Origin: Nitzschia sp. pyKryTriq1
Lineage: Eukaryota > Bacillariophyta > Bacillariophyceae > Bacillariales > Bacillariaceae
Reading direction: 5' to 3'
Assembly (NCBI GenBank): GCA_956465555.1
Contig: OY101131.1
Location: 881,469 to 945,468 of the forward strand
Length of the DNA: 64,000 nt
Positions within the stretch are counted from its first letter, which is position 1; the number at the start of each line of letters is the position of its first letter. This document shows positions 10,299 to 20,624 of the stretch, piece by piece. The position numbers were made by a program, and so were the translations under genes. A model generated the notes under the pieces. That model was not told the origin of the DNA. It was given only the letters and a program-made list of their open reading frames with translations, and did not search any database.

Positions 10299-11430
10299 AG
10301 CAATAGCAATATCTATATTAGAACAGAATAGTAGAGGTACTTACTGTTCAACCGTTACATGTTGTATAATAGTAATGACGTACGATGTTGTGTACGTCCG
10401 TATATGTTCGACAAGGTTTGATGACGACTGGCGTATGACGTCATCAGTATGTCCTTCTGTCCTGATCGAGGAAATTACGCGCGGAGCCACGCACACGTTA
10501 GTCGCCAAGGGTTCGAATTTTGTGCACACAAGCAATGTGAGAGCCTTGATGCTCCAACATCTCGAGGAGTTCTTGGATATTTACGAGAAACGACCTGACA
10601 AGGTGAACTTGTGCGGGATTCGAATCAATCATGCACTGGCACTCTTTTTGACGCTTAAAGTCCTACAACCCACTGCCATAATTGAGTCGGGTGTCAACGC
10701 GGGCCAGTCGACATATTTCATGCGGGCGGCGGCTCCCTACGCTCGGATCTATGCAGTTGATCCTCTCGACAAGCCCATTTGCGGACAAACAAGTCGATGG
10801 ATCGATACTCAAGGGCCCGTGCAATACTTCACCGGACGCAACTTTAAAGATGTTGAACAAATTGATTGGGCTTCCAAGATCCAGTCTGGTGAAATGGACA
10901 CAAACAGAACCTTGGTCTTTTTGGACGACCATTTAGTCGTCTTTGATCGGATCGCGGTTTTCATGAAATTCGGCATCCGCCATGTTTTGCTCGAAGATAA
11001 TTGCAAGGTCGGAGAGGGTGGGACAGTCAAAGATCGTGCGGGATTTACCCCAAAGCAAATGTTCAACCGTAGAGATGACGATTCGGCTTACCTATGGAAT
11101 AATTTGGTGAGCTATGCCGAGTTCCCGCCATTGGTTGCTCCCATCCTAGCGAAACGTTGGAAGGGAGTGCGAAAGGCAGCCGGTGGATTTCTCTTTGCTA
11201 CCGACAGCAACGTCGATATTGTGCCGCCTATTCTGCAAGCGCACAATGTTCAAGACGATATGCAACTATATGAACGAATTTGCAAGCAGCTAGGTATCGA
11301 CCCTCTCTTAGAGGACGACCAAAGTTACATGCAGATTATGAATTACAACCAGATTGCCTATTTTGAGTTGGCTCCCATGGCACCTCGAATAGTCGAACGA
11401 ATACAAATTCGTACCACTTTTGGCTTTTGA
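10294..11430 (+). CDS. SAM-methyltransferase-like protein lying inside a split repeat
   Basis: The 378-residue frame contains a class I Rossmann-type core: an IIESGVNAGQSTYFMRAAAP segment resembling motif I (E/DxGxxxG), then RIYAVDPLDK, then LVFLDDH and RHVLLEDN. It resembles methyltransferase/hydroxylase-like proteins found with polysaccharide genes, and the substrate is unknown. The first ATG (10294) lies in repeat R2 and the stop lies in repeat R3, so both ends are supplied by repeat DNA. The first roughly 50 residues look non-native. The conserved part starts near MTSSVCPSV (ATG at about 10437), which may be the true start. Unlike its neighbours it has no membrane anchor. It may be a 5'-truncated gene or have a missed upstream exon. 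Confidence 0.55.
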   Translation: MPAIAISILEQNSRGTYCSTVTCCIIVMTYDVVYVRICSTRFDDDWRMTSSVCPSVLIEEITRGATHTLVAKGSNFVHTSNVRALMLQHLEEFLDIYEKRPDKVNLCGIRINHALALFLTLKVLQPTAIIESGVNAGQSTYFMRAAAPYARIYAVDPLDKPICGQTSRWIDTQGPVQYFTGRNFKDVEQIDWASKIQSGEMDTNRTLVFLDDHLVVFDRIAVFMKFGIRHVLLEDNCKVGEGGTVKDRAGFTPKQMFNRRDDDSAYLWNNLVSYAEFPPLVAPILAKRWKGVRKAAGGFLFATDSNVDIVPPILQAHNVQDDMQLYERICKQLGIDPLLEDDQSYMQIMNYNQIAYFELAPMAPRIVERIQIRTTFGF

Positions 11431-11493
11431 CCCATGCCCGTCTGCATAAGTTGTCGTTGCAAAGAGCCTTCCGTGCCTGATACTCCCAAAAGA
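11417..11493 (+). repeat. Local repeat R3 (right half)
   Basis: Matches R1 from about 9992 to 10069 with few substitutions. Its first 22 bp are identical to the last 22 bp of R2, forming a direct repeat that flanks the methyltransferase-like segment 10299-11416. Confidence 0.9.
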
Positions 11494-11596
11494 TGCTTGG
11501 TCGAGGTATTGCCCGAGCCATGGCCTTCCTGGGATGACATTTAATGACAAGGACGGCATCATGATTGAGGCCAAACGCCGTTATTTATGTTCTCCT

Positions 11597-13120
11597 TTAG
11601 ATTCCAGACAACAACTCGACGCTTCCATTTTCCACCGTCAATAATCTATTATTGACCGCTCGATGGCCATGCTTTTGGATCTTCTGTTTCCAAAAATTAC
11701 CATCGGGAAGTCGATCATAGATCCACGAATCGTCGGGTGGGGTTTGATTGTACAGTTGAACATATCTCCATAGTAAACCGGGCAGCAAGATGTAGGTCTT
11801 CAAACGCAACTCGGGCGTGTCCGCCATGAAGAACCTCTCGTACTCGTCACTATCGTTGAACCTGCGGTCGCGATACATGGACCACTGAAATTCCTCGACT
11901 GTGTGATCATGGTTCGTCCAATACCAATAATTGGGATGATCCGCTGACGACATGTCGCAGGGCTCTATCAGGGGGTGACTTCCAATCCAATGTTCGGGCC
12001 GCCACCTGCTGGTACCAAGCACCCACGGTTGCTCTCCCTTTTCGAGAAAATGAAAGAAACCTTCCGATTCGAGTTTCTGCACCTGTCCCGCCAATTTGGT
12101 CATTCGAGATTTGTACTCCATGGGGTGATGTAACCGGCGAATGTACTTGCAGGAAGCAATGAAGAAATTACCAGGAAACAACATGGTGAACATCCTCGGT
12201 GGAGCCGAAAATTGCAAGCCACACACGTTGCAACTTTCGTCGGGAGGCTTGGCGCAGTCTCGGGACATGATAGCGTCCGTCATGGACCTCCTCCATCTAT
12301 CGTTATTGATATAAGGATGATAGGACCCTTTATTGTGCAAGTAGACAACTTTGGTATTTGTTTCTTCTTTGTCTGCTTCTTCATCATCTGCTTGATGATG
12401 ATTCCTAGCACAGAACTCATGCAGATTCGATAATGTGTCCAGTTCTCCACCCCATGGAATAGTGTTTGAAAGAATGCACTTTAAGGAATTTGCTGCTGAT
12501 GATGGTGATACTTGGTCGCAAAGGTCATCGATAAAGTTTTGATCCACCGTCAGCGAGGATGAGGTGGTCGATGCACCACCGGTACCGCCACCACCACCAC
12601 CACCACCACCACCAGCAGCGACAGATGACGATGAGGCGATTCCGTACCTTCCAACCAATGTGAAAAATATGGTTGTATTTTGAGTCCCTACGTACGAGCG
12701 ACTGATTTGTTGTAGCTGTTCGGAAACAATCCCCCAAGAGACTCTTTCGAATCTCCCTTTCCTGGGGTTGTCGGTCGGTGGCACGTACACATTGAAGAAT
12801 ACGGATACACGCTGCTTTGCTCGTCTGGTGAGGGGTGGATTTTGAGTTGTGGGGATGCTGATTCTTTCCCCAGATACTATTGGTCGAATACTACCACCGG
12901 CACCGGCACCAGCAGTATTGGAATTGGAACTGGAATCCATATCCATGCCACTAGCGTGATGTTGTTGTAACCTCATCAGATCGCTCTCCATCAAGACTCC
13001 TAATCTCCGAAACACAAAGATGTATTGGAACCAAACACTGGCCGCCAGAATGAACCATGGCCATGATGATGGGTGGCAGAACCGCAGCGGCCTTTTGCGA
13101 TTGCTAATTCTCAATCTCAT
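11597..13120 (-). CDS. Putative Golgi enzyme, YxHNKGS family, copy 1
   Basis: A 507-residue type II membrane protein starting at the ATG at 13120, with a signal-anchor near residues 19-38 (WPWFILAASVWFQYIFVF). The lumenal part shares a series of blocks with the protein at 15314-16912: FFNVYVPP near its start, KVVYLHNKGS followed by NNDRWRR, a CNVC pair, FPGNFFIASCKYIRRL, EHWIGSHPLIEPCDM, then LLPGLLWRYVQLYNQTPPDDSWIYDRLP. The HNKGS block faintly recalls the IHTK block of RgpF-type rhamnan-synthesis proteins. I do not recognise the family otherwise, and it lacks a clear DxD. A (Gly)n insertion is encoded by a GGT/GGC microsatellite near 12580-12612. Context suggests a glycosyltransferase, but this is inference. 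Confidence 0.75.
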   Translation of the reverse strand: MRLRISNRKRPLRFCHPSSWPWFILAASVWFQYIFVFRRLGVLMESDLMRLQQHHASGMDMDSSSNSNTAGAGAGGSIRPIVSGERISIPTTQNPPLTRRAKQRVSVFFNVYVPPTDNPRKGRFERVSWGIVSEQLQQISRSYVGTQNTTIFFTLVGRYGIASSSSVAAGGGGGGGGGGTGGASTTSSSLTVDQNFIDDLCDQVSPSSAANSLKCILSNTIPWGGELDTLSNLHEFCARNHHQADDEEADKEETNTKVVYLHNKGSYHPYINNDRWRRSMTDAIMSRDCAKPPDESCNVCGLQFSAPPRMFTMLFPGNFFIASCKYIRRLHHPMEYKSRMTKLAGQVQKLESEGFFHFLEKGEQPWVLGTSRWRPEHWIGSHPLIEPCDMSSADHPNYWYWTNHDHTVEEFQWSMYRDRRFNDSDEYERFFMADTPELRLKTYILLPGLLWRYVQLYNQTPPDDSWIYDRLPDGNFWKQKIQKHGHRAVNNRLLTVENGSVELLSGI

Positions 13121-13391
13121 CGAGTGAGACTGCAAAATGCACGAAAGTCTCGGTATTATTGTGATATTCTTTCTTCTCTCAGTATAACATCATGTCGTCC
13201 CAACATATAACATTGTAGTGTTGAAATATCCCAGCTCCCGCTTATCTCCTGCCATGTGGCAAGATACAAAATGGTCAACAGATTATTGTGTGCCACATCA
13301 TCGTCATCACTGCTCCTTTTTCTTGGTATCCCGCACCGCGCAAACCCGTCGCGCGAAGTTTTGGATTTGGTTTTGAGCCAACACAGAATAC

Positions 13392-13476
13392 ACGACGCGA
13401 GGCTCCGAATCCCTTTTGGAGTTTCTACCAGTTCTCGAACCCCTTACGCCTGCCCTCCGACTTCCAATCTCTTCAA
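13392..13476 (+). repeat. Dispersed repeat, copy A (CTCCGAATCCCTTTTGGAG family)
   Basis: An approximately 85-bp unit beginning ACGCGAGGCTCCGAATCC, passing through TTCTCGAACCCCTTACGCCT and ending CTTCCAATCTCTTCAA. Parts recur at about 26362-26400, 26921-26980 and 49771-49828, and its end sequence recurs in the arms of the inverted element at 29219-29575. The core can fold as a short CTCC/GGAG stem. The rest of the 13121-13608 gap holds no supported gene. Confidence 0.8.
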
Positions 13477-13608
13477 TCAGTACTTCTTTCACCTTTCACA
13501 TTTGAACTTTCATGATATGTTCGTCGTCGCGACTGAAGGCAGCCCCTCATTGTAATACTGTGTTTTGAAATATCTATTGTGGATGGTCCACTAACTATAC
13601 TACGTAGC

Positions 13609-14916
13609 ATGGTGATAAGACTCGATGCTGATGCAAATATTATAGTAGGTCGTCCCTACATTGCCGGTAAAAGAAGATTGGGGTTGAACGCACCCCGTGG
13701 ATACACGAGACGATCCGTCGTTTATACGCTGATTTTGGTGGTGACCGGCCTCGCCCGTTCGTATATGGTGCTGCGGGTGAAAACCAATGGAGATGGAACA
13801 TGGTGGAAAGAGCAACAAATCAACGCCGGTAAGCACAGGCACAGCAACTTGGACTGTCTACAACGTAGGGGGTCAAGTGGTGAATGGATGTTGGACTGGG
13901 ACTATGCCAATCGAAGTAATTATCCCAACCATGGCAGCTACACCACATGGCATTTGGCGGAGCAAAAGTTTCAACCATCTCTAGAAGAGCCATTTCGAAT
14001 GGCGACAGCATGGAGATGGGTCGACGACAGCTGTCCTCTTACCGAAATTTCTCACGAAGGTTTTTGCCAGGCGTGCGAGGATCTGAGAATCCGACGGATT
14101 CTTATCATGGGCGACTCTCTGTCCATCGAATTCGCACAATCAATTCAATCCTTATTGGGCTTTGCACCAAGGAGTACTGGTTTCAACGCAAGGTTCAAAC
14201 CAGTCCCTATTCCGTGTCCGCAAGGGTTTGATATTGTTTTTCTGACGCTCAGGCGTAGTTCATCCTCAGACTTCGTAAACCTTGCTATGACGGACATAGC
14301 TGGTAGAGCGTTCATCGAGACACGAACAGCAATTATTGCAAATCTAGGTGCTTGGTTTCACAGCATGGATGAATATCGCCAATCATTTGATGCGCTACTG
14401 GACTGGATTGACTCACTCGATAGTGATGCAATTGTCCCTTTTTTTCGGCCTACCATACCCGGTCATACTGGTTGCAAACCAAACAATGGAAACGCATCAT
14501 TCCTTCCCGTGCATTATGAGTGGCCGCCATTGTCATTTCATTCGGAGCCCTATCGTTCCTATGGTGAATATGTGCAGGATGAAAAACGGCTCAGAGAGTT
14601 ATACGTTTCCAATGATGCCGAGGAATACCGCTGGGACTATTTTGAGAGCTTCAATCGATACAGTTTCGACAAGATCAAAAGCCGAGCCTGCAACCACAGT
14701 GTGACCAACATACACTGGCTAAATGTCTACAATTCCTCCATTCTTCGACGCGACGGTCACGTAGGGTTTGGTGATTGTCTGCACTACTACCTGCCAGGTC
14801 CCATTGACTGGTGGACCCATTTTTTCCATTCGGCCCTCCTGGATTTAAATTCTGTGGAACACCAAAAGAAGAACGAGACAACAAAAGATGCTGATTGGTC
14901 TTCAATGTGCCCTTGA
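13609..14916 (+). CDS. TBL/PC-esterase-type putative glycan O-acetyltransferase
   Basis: A single-exon type II membrane protein of 435 residues from the ATG at 13609; the frame extends upstream only to a GTG. A signal-anchor lies at about residues 37-53 (SVVYTLILVVTGLARSYM). The lumenal region carries W-R-W-x-D-x-S-C-P, then RRILIMGDSLSIEF with the GDS triad block at 168-170, FFRPTIPGHTGC, and a C-terminal DGHVGFGDCLHYYLPGPIDW with Asp382 and His384. This order (GDS block then DxxH/DCxHWCLPG block) defines the PC-esterase superfamily, including plant TBL/ESK1 polysaccharide O-acetyltransferases and CASD1-like enzymes. The acceptor glycan is not known. Its position between the two YxHNKGS genes suggests decoration of the same product. 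Confidence 0.8.
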   Translation: MVIRLDADANIIVGRPYIAGKRRLGLNAPRGYTRRSVVYTLILVVTGLARSYMVLRVKTNGDGTWWKEQQINAGKHRHSNLDCLQRRGSSGEWMLDWDYANRSNYPNHGSYTTWHLAEQKFQPSLEEPFRMATAWRWVDDSCPLTEISHEGFCQACEDLRIRRILIMGDSLSIEFAQSIQSLLGFAPRSTGFNARFKPVPIPCPQGFDIVFLTLRRSSSSDFVNLAMTDIAGRAFIETRTAIIANLGAWFHSMDEYRQSFDALLDWIDSLDSDAIVPFFRPTIPGHTGCKPNNGNASFLPVHYEWPPLSFHSEPYRSYGEYVQDEKRLRELYVSNDAEEYRWDYFESFNRYSFDKIKSRACNHSVTNIHWLNVYNSSILRRDGHVGFGDCLHYYLPGPIDWWTHFFHSALLDLNSVEHQKKNETTKDADWSSMCP

Positions 14917-15313
14917 ATCGAATCTTACGTACTACGAAGATGAACAGAAGACGACATGCGAGTAGTAGAGTCGCCAGCCAAAGCACAAACCACTCCTCCT
15001 TTTCAACCAGAAGAAGCTCAGAAGTGGCTGGAAGCAGTAATCCGGAGGGTTTCACGCAATAACCAGCGAATGTTGAAGGTCCAGCATCTCGTACCATACA
15101 AACGGTTTGATGTTGATGACCCGCAATGATTTCTATCGCGCCACTTTTCGTAACGATGATGATTACGACTGTGAGCTAGATTACTTTTGCTTTTGCTATT
15201 CTATTCGCCCACGAATTTCAAAATGGAAGTCAAAGTAATACCTCTCCTATAGTCGTCCCACTGTATATCATCATCGACGCGCTGCTGCTTGGCCTTTTTC
15301 CTCCAATACAGGA
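14917..15313. other. Intergenic, convergent 3' flanks
   Basis: Lies between the TBL-like gene (+) and YxHNKGS copy 2 (-). Open frames on the minus strand near 14675-15097 overlap the end of the TBL-like gene and show no domain. No gene or repeat is supported. Confidence 0.5.
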
Positions 15314-16427
15314 TTAGGAAATGCCATCCTCGGTCTTCCTCGGACCTGTATAATTAATTGGAGGATATACGTCAGGATGATAGATCCGATGATAGATCCA
15401 GCTCGTATTCTTGGACGGAGCTTGGCCGTACAATGCTCGATACTCGTACAACCGACCCGGCAGGAGAAACCAAGGATGCAATGCGGAAGCCCGACGTTTT
15501 AAAGTCGCATTATTCTCCAGTTGAGGTGCCAACTTTCTTTCAGGTGCTAGTGTATTCCAATTATTGGGGGGTCGGAAAGGAGAATATTGGAATCTGAAAT
15601 GGTAGACATCGCACGGTCTCACGGAAGGATGACTGTAGACCCAATGTTCCATGGCGTACCTCTTTTCGCCCACCCAGGACGGACGCTCCAGCTGCCACTG
15701 GTGCCCCGAGAGGGGAGGGGCGGGAAATCCGAGTTCTTGCCAAGTCAAGTTTCGAACTTTGGCGAGAAGATCTTCTTTGGCTGCCGTGAATTGGTTGGGA
15801 GGGATGAGCCTTTGGACATAGTCACATTCCGCCACGAACATATTCCCTATCGTGCTATGAAACGGAAAAATGGAAAAGTGTGCCGAGCACACGTTGCAAT
15901 GATCCTGCGATAATGATAATGATAATGATGAGGAGGTGGTTGTTGCATTTTGACGGCGCGGCATGTCGTAGCATTCGGAGGAAAAGGCTCCTTTGGTCAA
16001 GACTTTTCGTAGTCGTTCGTTGTTTGGGGTCTTGGAAAAGGATCCCTTGTTGTGAATATAAATGACGCGATGATCCATATGCTTGGAGTCTTGACAGTAT
16101 TCATAAAGGGCTTGCAGTGTCAGCACTTCGTCGCCCTGCTCTACTGCATTCAGCTGGATGCAGGGATGGCAGGAGGATGGCAGAGAAATATTCTTCGTGT
16201 CACCAATGAGCGTATAATATAGTGTGGTATTCGCCAAGTGAGAGTCCATCTCCCGAGCCTTCAGCTGCTCCTGGACAATGCGCATGCCGTTCTCGACGTT
16301 CAGGGGCGAAACGAAAATATTGTAAAATATTGCCAGCGAGGAGGACACATTCTTCTTTGGTTCGTCCGTCCGTGGTGTTGGTGCTGGTGATGGTGGCTTC
16401 TCTGCCAACACAGTTGTCGTCGTCGTC

Positions 16428-16472
<45 letters not shown>

Positions 16473-16912
16473 GCAGTATTTGTCAAAGCGTCGATCTGTT
16501 GTTCGTGGGGGACAAAGGCTCCTCCTTTCCATTCGTCGCTGAATCGTCGAAGGTAGGCAGCATGGCCCGATACCACAAGAAATCCCACGACGAGAGTCGC
16601 CATCTTTTTCCGTAGACGATTCCGGAGACCCGGAAGCCAGACTGCTGCTGCGGCTGCTGCTGTTGCTGGATCCGCCGTGTTTGGTTCTATTTGGATTGCT
16701 GAGACGCTCATCATGCTCCTGCTGCCTGTAACTGCAGTGTTCAATAATAGAGCATAGAGCAACATACAGTGGAGCAAGAAGGTCCTCGCAATAATGGCAC
16801 CTTCCGCTGCATCCCGGGTACCGACGCTGAACGCCGCATACCTACTAGTACTGTTAGATTTGCCCTTGTATAGTCGGGGAGGAGGGACGGAAGAAGGACA
16901 GACTGCAGACAT
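15314..16912 (-). CDS. Putative Golgi enzyme, YxHNKGS family, copy 2
   Basis: A 532-residue protein from the ATG at 16912. Two hydrophobic stretches lie near residues 44-62 (FLLHCMLLYALLLNTAV) and 105-120 (MATLVVGFLVVSGHAAY). The second is preceded by RLRKK and could be the real signal-anchor, so translation might also start downstream. A (Thr)n run encoded by a TAG/ACT microsatellite follows (about 16420-16462). The lumenal blocks match copy 1: SLAIFYNIFVSPLN, VIYIHNKGSFS, a CNVC pair, GNMFVAECDYVQRLIPP, EHWVYSHPSVRPCDV and FLLPGRLYEYRALYGQAP followed by SWIYHR. Copies 1 and 2 share block order and spacing but are well diverged, so the duplication is old. Specific activity unknown. Confidence 0.75.
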
Positions 16913-17054
16913 TGAAATGACCGGCCGGTACCTGGTACATGCATCAAGCCCCTAACGACGACCATGGCCATAATGTTTATGTTTCTCTGTGAAGCGACGA
17001 CTTCAGCAGAGAAACAAGATATTTTGTAGTAACCCTACCTTTCCAAGCAAAATC

Positions 17055-18215
17055 ATGGCAATTCGGGCCCAAGTATCGCGACCAGTAGAGGGAAATGCGT
17101 TACCGTCATCCGATCGTCGCACTGTGGGGGTGAGGAATACGATAATGTTTGGCATTGCGGTACTCTGCATACTTGTCAACAGCCACAGAGATGTCCAAAG
17201 CACATCGGATATGACGGCTCGCCCCGTTTATGGCCGCACCCCTACAGGCACAGGAGTGTTACAACACCGTCGTGATGAGCCGACTCCGTTGGAAGAATTG
17301 GCGAGAAGTCATACGCGGCAAGCCTGTCCTCCCCCCATGATCGAACTTGAGGATCGCATCGTCGTCGGCATCAATTCTACTACTACGAGCAGCACACCAC
17401 CATCGGCGATTCCGAAACAGATCCACGTGGCATGGATCCGAGGCTCCGAGTCAAACACCAGCCGCTGCTTTCCCGAAGAGTACGTCCAGTGGACTGGCTT
17501 TTGGAAACAAAACTTTCCCAGTTATAGCTTTTACCTCCATGACGATTTCGCCGTGGATACTCTACTGAGAGAATACGTGCCAGAATTTCCCCAACTGCAA
17601 AAACTCATGACTGCGTGTGTGCAATTTGGCGGGGCGATCAAAGTCGACATTTGGAGGGTCTTGGTATTGTACAAATATGGGGGTATTTACAGCGATATTG
17701 ACGTGGCGCCCGGCCGAGATTTTACAGAAGCTTCTATTCTCCCGAACTATACTGCATTTTTTCTCAGTGATGGTTGGAACCGACCAAGTCAGTGGACTCA
17801 TGCCATGAAACCCCGACACCCCATTGCTTATTTTACCATGTTGGAAATATTGACTCGAGTGTCGGCCATGGAGGACGTCTCACATATCAAGCCTGTGTTT
17901 ACGACAGGACCCGATGCCTTGAAGCATGGCTATGGTAAAGCGTTGAACTGGGGGAACACTGGGGATGCTGTGGATCCAGATATTTATAGCACAGGAGTCC
18001 ATCGAGATAAGTTTGGCAACTACCTTTACAAGGTCGATCAAAAAGAAATGAAGAAGAAGCAGTACACGAGACCAGCAGAGTTTAACCACGGAGAGGTCAT
18101 GGAGAGGGCACTTAATGCATCGCATTGGGTGAAAGACATTCGAAAGAGGGCGGGTATACCAACAGGGTCCTGCTGGGATCAATTGCATCTTGCAGATGAA
18201 AAAATTCATGGCTGA
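17055..18215 (+). CDS. GT32-like glycosyltransferase (DXD sugar-transferase family)
   Basis: A 386-residue type II membrane protein from the ATG at 17055; the frame extends upstream only to a GTG. A signal-anchor near residues 28-42 (NTIMFGIAVLCILVN) is followed by the lumenal domain. GT32/Gly_transf_sug hallmarks are present: IPKQIHVAWIRG, then FPSYSFYLHDD, then the nucleotide-sugar motif VLYKYGGIYSDIDVAPG with D214 and D216, and FTTGPDALKHGYGK. Fungal OCH1/SUR1 and mammalian A4GALT-type enzymes belong to this fold group. The donor sugar here is undetermined. It diverges from YxHNKGS copy 2 across about 140 bp, which may be a shared promoter. It is tail-to-tail with the SGNH gene. Confidence 0.85.
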   Translation: MAIRAQVSRPVEGNALPSSDRRTVGVRNTIMFGIAVLCILVNSHRDVQSTSDMTARPVYGRTPTGTGVLQHRRDEPTPLEELARSHTRQACPPPMIELEDRIVVGINSTTTSSTPPSAIPKQIHVAWIRGSESNTSRCFPEEYVQWTGFWKQNFPSYSFYLHDDFAVDTLLREYVPEFPQLQKLMTACVQFGGAIKVDIWRVLVLYKYGGIYSDIDVAPGRDFTEASILPNYTAFFLSDGWNRPSQWTHAMKPRHPIAYFTMLEILTRVSAMEDVSHIKPVFTTGPDALKHGYGKALNWGNTGDAVDPDIYSTGVHRDKFGNYLYKVDQKEMKKKQYTRPAEFNHGEVMERALNASHWVKDIRKRAGIPTGSCWDQLHLADEKIHG

Positions 18216-18597
18216 TTTCAAAAATACGGAACTAAGCAGGCATGAATCTTTGAGACTCATTAGCGATGATTCGTACAGGTAGTAAAGTATTATGGATCCA
18301 GCACCACTTCGAGCAAGGTTGCCAGTGTCAGCAACGACTGGCCCTCACCAGCGGGTAAATCCTGCAAATTATCTACGACAATATATCATTATGTAGTAAA
18401 GCTAACACATTGAAATACTTTTACCGAAACAAAGATGCACAAGGTTCACTCTACTACTACTACTGGCACACTCACCACGGGAGGTCGTTCAATGGACTAC
18501 GTAAATGATATTCGTATTGCTATTGCTAGTATTACAGTGGAGTATTGCCACACGAAACGCAATATTGGATATTGGGCGACTACTATTAGCTACTCTA
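18216..18597. other. Intergenic, convergent 3' flanks with short repeats
   Basis: Contains a segment near 18240-18266 (GAATCTTTGAGACTCATTAG) that recurs near 24256-24282. A second segment near 18495-18532 (ATTCGTATTGCTATTGCTA) has relatives near 50405-50440 and, inverted, near 10299-10325. No gene is supported. Confidence 0.5.
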
Positions 18598-20624
18598 CTA
18601 GTCTTTGCAGAACGCCAAGCCATATATATTGAAATTGGAGCCGGACGTTAAAGATGCATCAAAGAAAATAGTGTCGCCAACTTGTGCAGGGGCACCACCA
18701 GGCATGGGAAACTTGAATGGGACATGTACGCTTGTTTGAATGTCATGGTAGCCTGAAACCTCAAACGATGCCTGGAGTTCCGTAGTAGTATCACTTTCAA
18801 CTTCGGTTCCTCGCTCGATTCGAACCGTAATGGACAAGTTCGTCCCCACAAACGTGGGCCCGTAGCTTTGCATTACCACAACAGTAAGAGCAGACACCTC
18901 AAGAGTTGAAACGGTGATTTTAAGTGAAAAGATTGCATTTTCTTTCTTTGCATACCAGCCAGTTCGCGGATGTCGAACTGGGTATCCCTCCGCCGCCCAC
19001 CCGTCCACATGGGTCAGTTTGGGCTTCAATACCCGAACGAGATCGCGAGGCCATTCGATTCCGGTCACGCGGTACGACAGCCATGCATATTCGCAAACAC
19101 TCGTGATATTGTTCGGCGATGAGAAGAACTTGGTATCCTCCGATTGGCAACGCAATTCTTTTTCAACGAGGCGAGCCTTCCAGTCAGCGAGCATGGACTG
19201 CTCCGTTGTTTCCTTTTTCATGTAGCCAATATATTTGGAGGGCGCTCCCCTTGTCTCCATCTGCTCCAATGTCAAGACCGCCCTTTCTTCCGTGGTGTTG
19301 GCGGTGTTGGGCCACCAATGCTCCAAGTGGGCCGACGCTTCAATTCCACTGCTTGGATCCTGATAACACGCGTCCACAATTTCATTCAGAAAGCTATACA
19401 TGACAGTCCATGCCAAACCAATATGATATCCTGTACCCATGTGCATGCCAAATTTAGATCCCACCAATGGATCTGGTTGGCCGTCTTGTTCAACATTGCG
19501 ACTATACAGTTCATGCCCTACAACATTGCCAAAACTGATCGACATGAGTTGGTACCACTTCGCAATGGCATGGACGCGAGACGACTGTTCCACTGGTTTG
19601 TACACTCCTCCTAGCCCGCCGTAAAAGTCATCTAGCAAGATCACCAACGGTAAGTCCGCATCACAATATCTTAGCTTATGCGCCGATTGGACGATATCTT
19701 GCATGTGTCGAAACAAAACCTCGTTGTCGTCGTTCTTATGAAACGCATCGTTGACGGTGTGGGCTAGTAGAATAATGTGTGGCATCGATGAGTCTTCAGG
19801 GAGCAACCGGTACTCCAATGCAAGATTGGCAATATCCGACGAGGTTCCGCCGGCGGCCATATTGGTCACCCGTACCCTCGATTCTCCTTGGAATAGCACC
19901 TGATTCCATATATTTTGCAATCTCGCAGCCCAGGCGCAGGTGTAGGTTTCTCTTCGGGACAAGTGCGGGATTCCTTGAGGCACTGCCGTGCAGTCTATCC
20001 CCTGTGTCACCGAGCCTCCCGAAACAAGTATTTCAAGGGGTTCCCCGGTCGTTGGGTAGTCCGATAGAATCTGAGCGATCCGTCGGATGGCGGCAATGCC
20101 AGGTCGGCTGGTAGTTGCTTTGCGGAGCCTTTCCGGAGTATAATACGAGTACAATTGATCGACCCAAGCTCGAAAATTTGAATCGCTACCGATTTGATCC
20201 GGAAAATACGAAGCGTGTAGTGTGCTGTTTCGGAAATGCTGTTCCCTCCAGGTGAACGCAGTGGATGGTGTTTTATCGAATTGGGAACATATGGAGTACC
20301 TGGAGTCCGTCGTGGGACCAGGATCTGCAGCAGCAGTAGTTTCGTCTGCTAATGTCGACGCACCCGTTGTTGGTTTTCTAGCTACTCCGGCCCAGGATTG
20401 TAAGTTCACACGATACGCTCCTCGAATAGCATCGTCGCCGGTTCCTACTATGTGTGTAACGCACGGTTATCGTAATTGACTTGGAGGCCTAACAGCACAC
20501 CAATGGCGACGACCGCGATGCAACGCCATGCCCTCAATGACTGCCGCCGGCTGCCCCCCAAAACCATTTGGTGCCGAAGACTCGCCGTCTGGGTCGACTC
20601 TTTTGCCTTCAATCGTACTGGCAT
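18598..20624 (-). CDS. Two-exon membrane-anchored SGNH hydrolase-like protein
   Basis: Exon 1 (20624-20465) encodes 53 residues including a signal-anchor (RCIAVVAIGVLLGLQVNYDN). The donor GTGCGT lies at 20464, and a phase-1 acceptor GAGTAG ends at 20382, giving an 83-nt intron and exon 2 at 20381-18598. The total is about 647 residues. Exon 2 carries SGNH blocks: I as EILVSGGSVTQG (Ser about 177), the Gly block as NMAAGGTSSD, the Asn block as LAHTVNDAF, and a distal GMHMGTGYHIGLAW supplying a candidate catalytic His. A C-terminal beta-rich domain follows (EVSALTVVVMQSYGP onwards). Likely an esterase or acyltransferase of the secretory pathway; substrate unknown. The intron model is inferred from phase and signals. 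Without it, exon 2 has no membrane anchor and starts only at a GTG. Confidence 0.7.
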
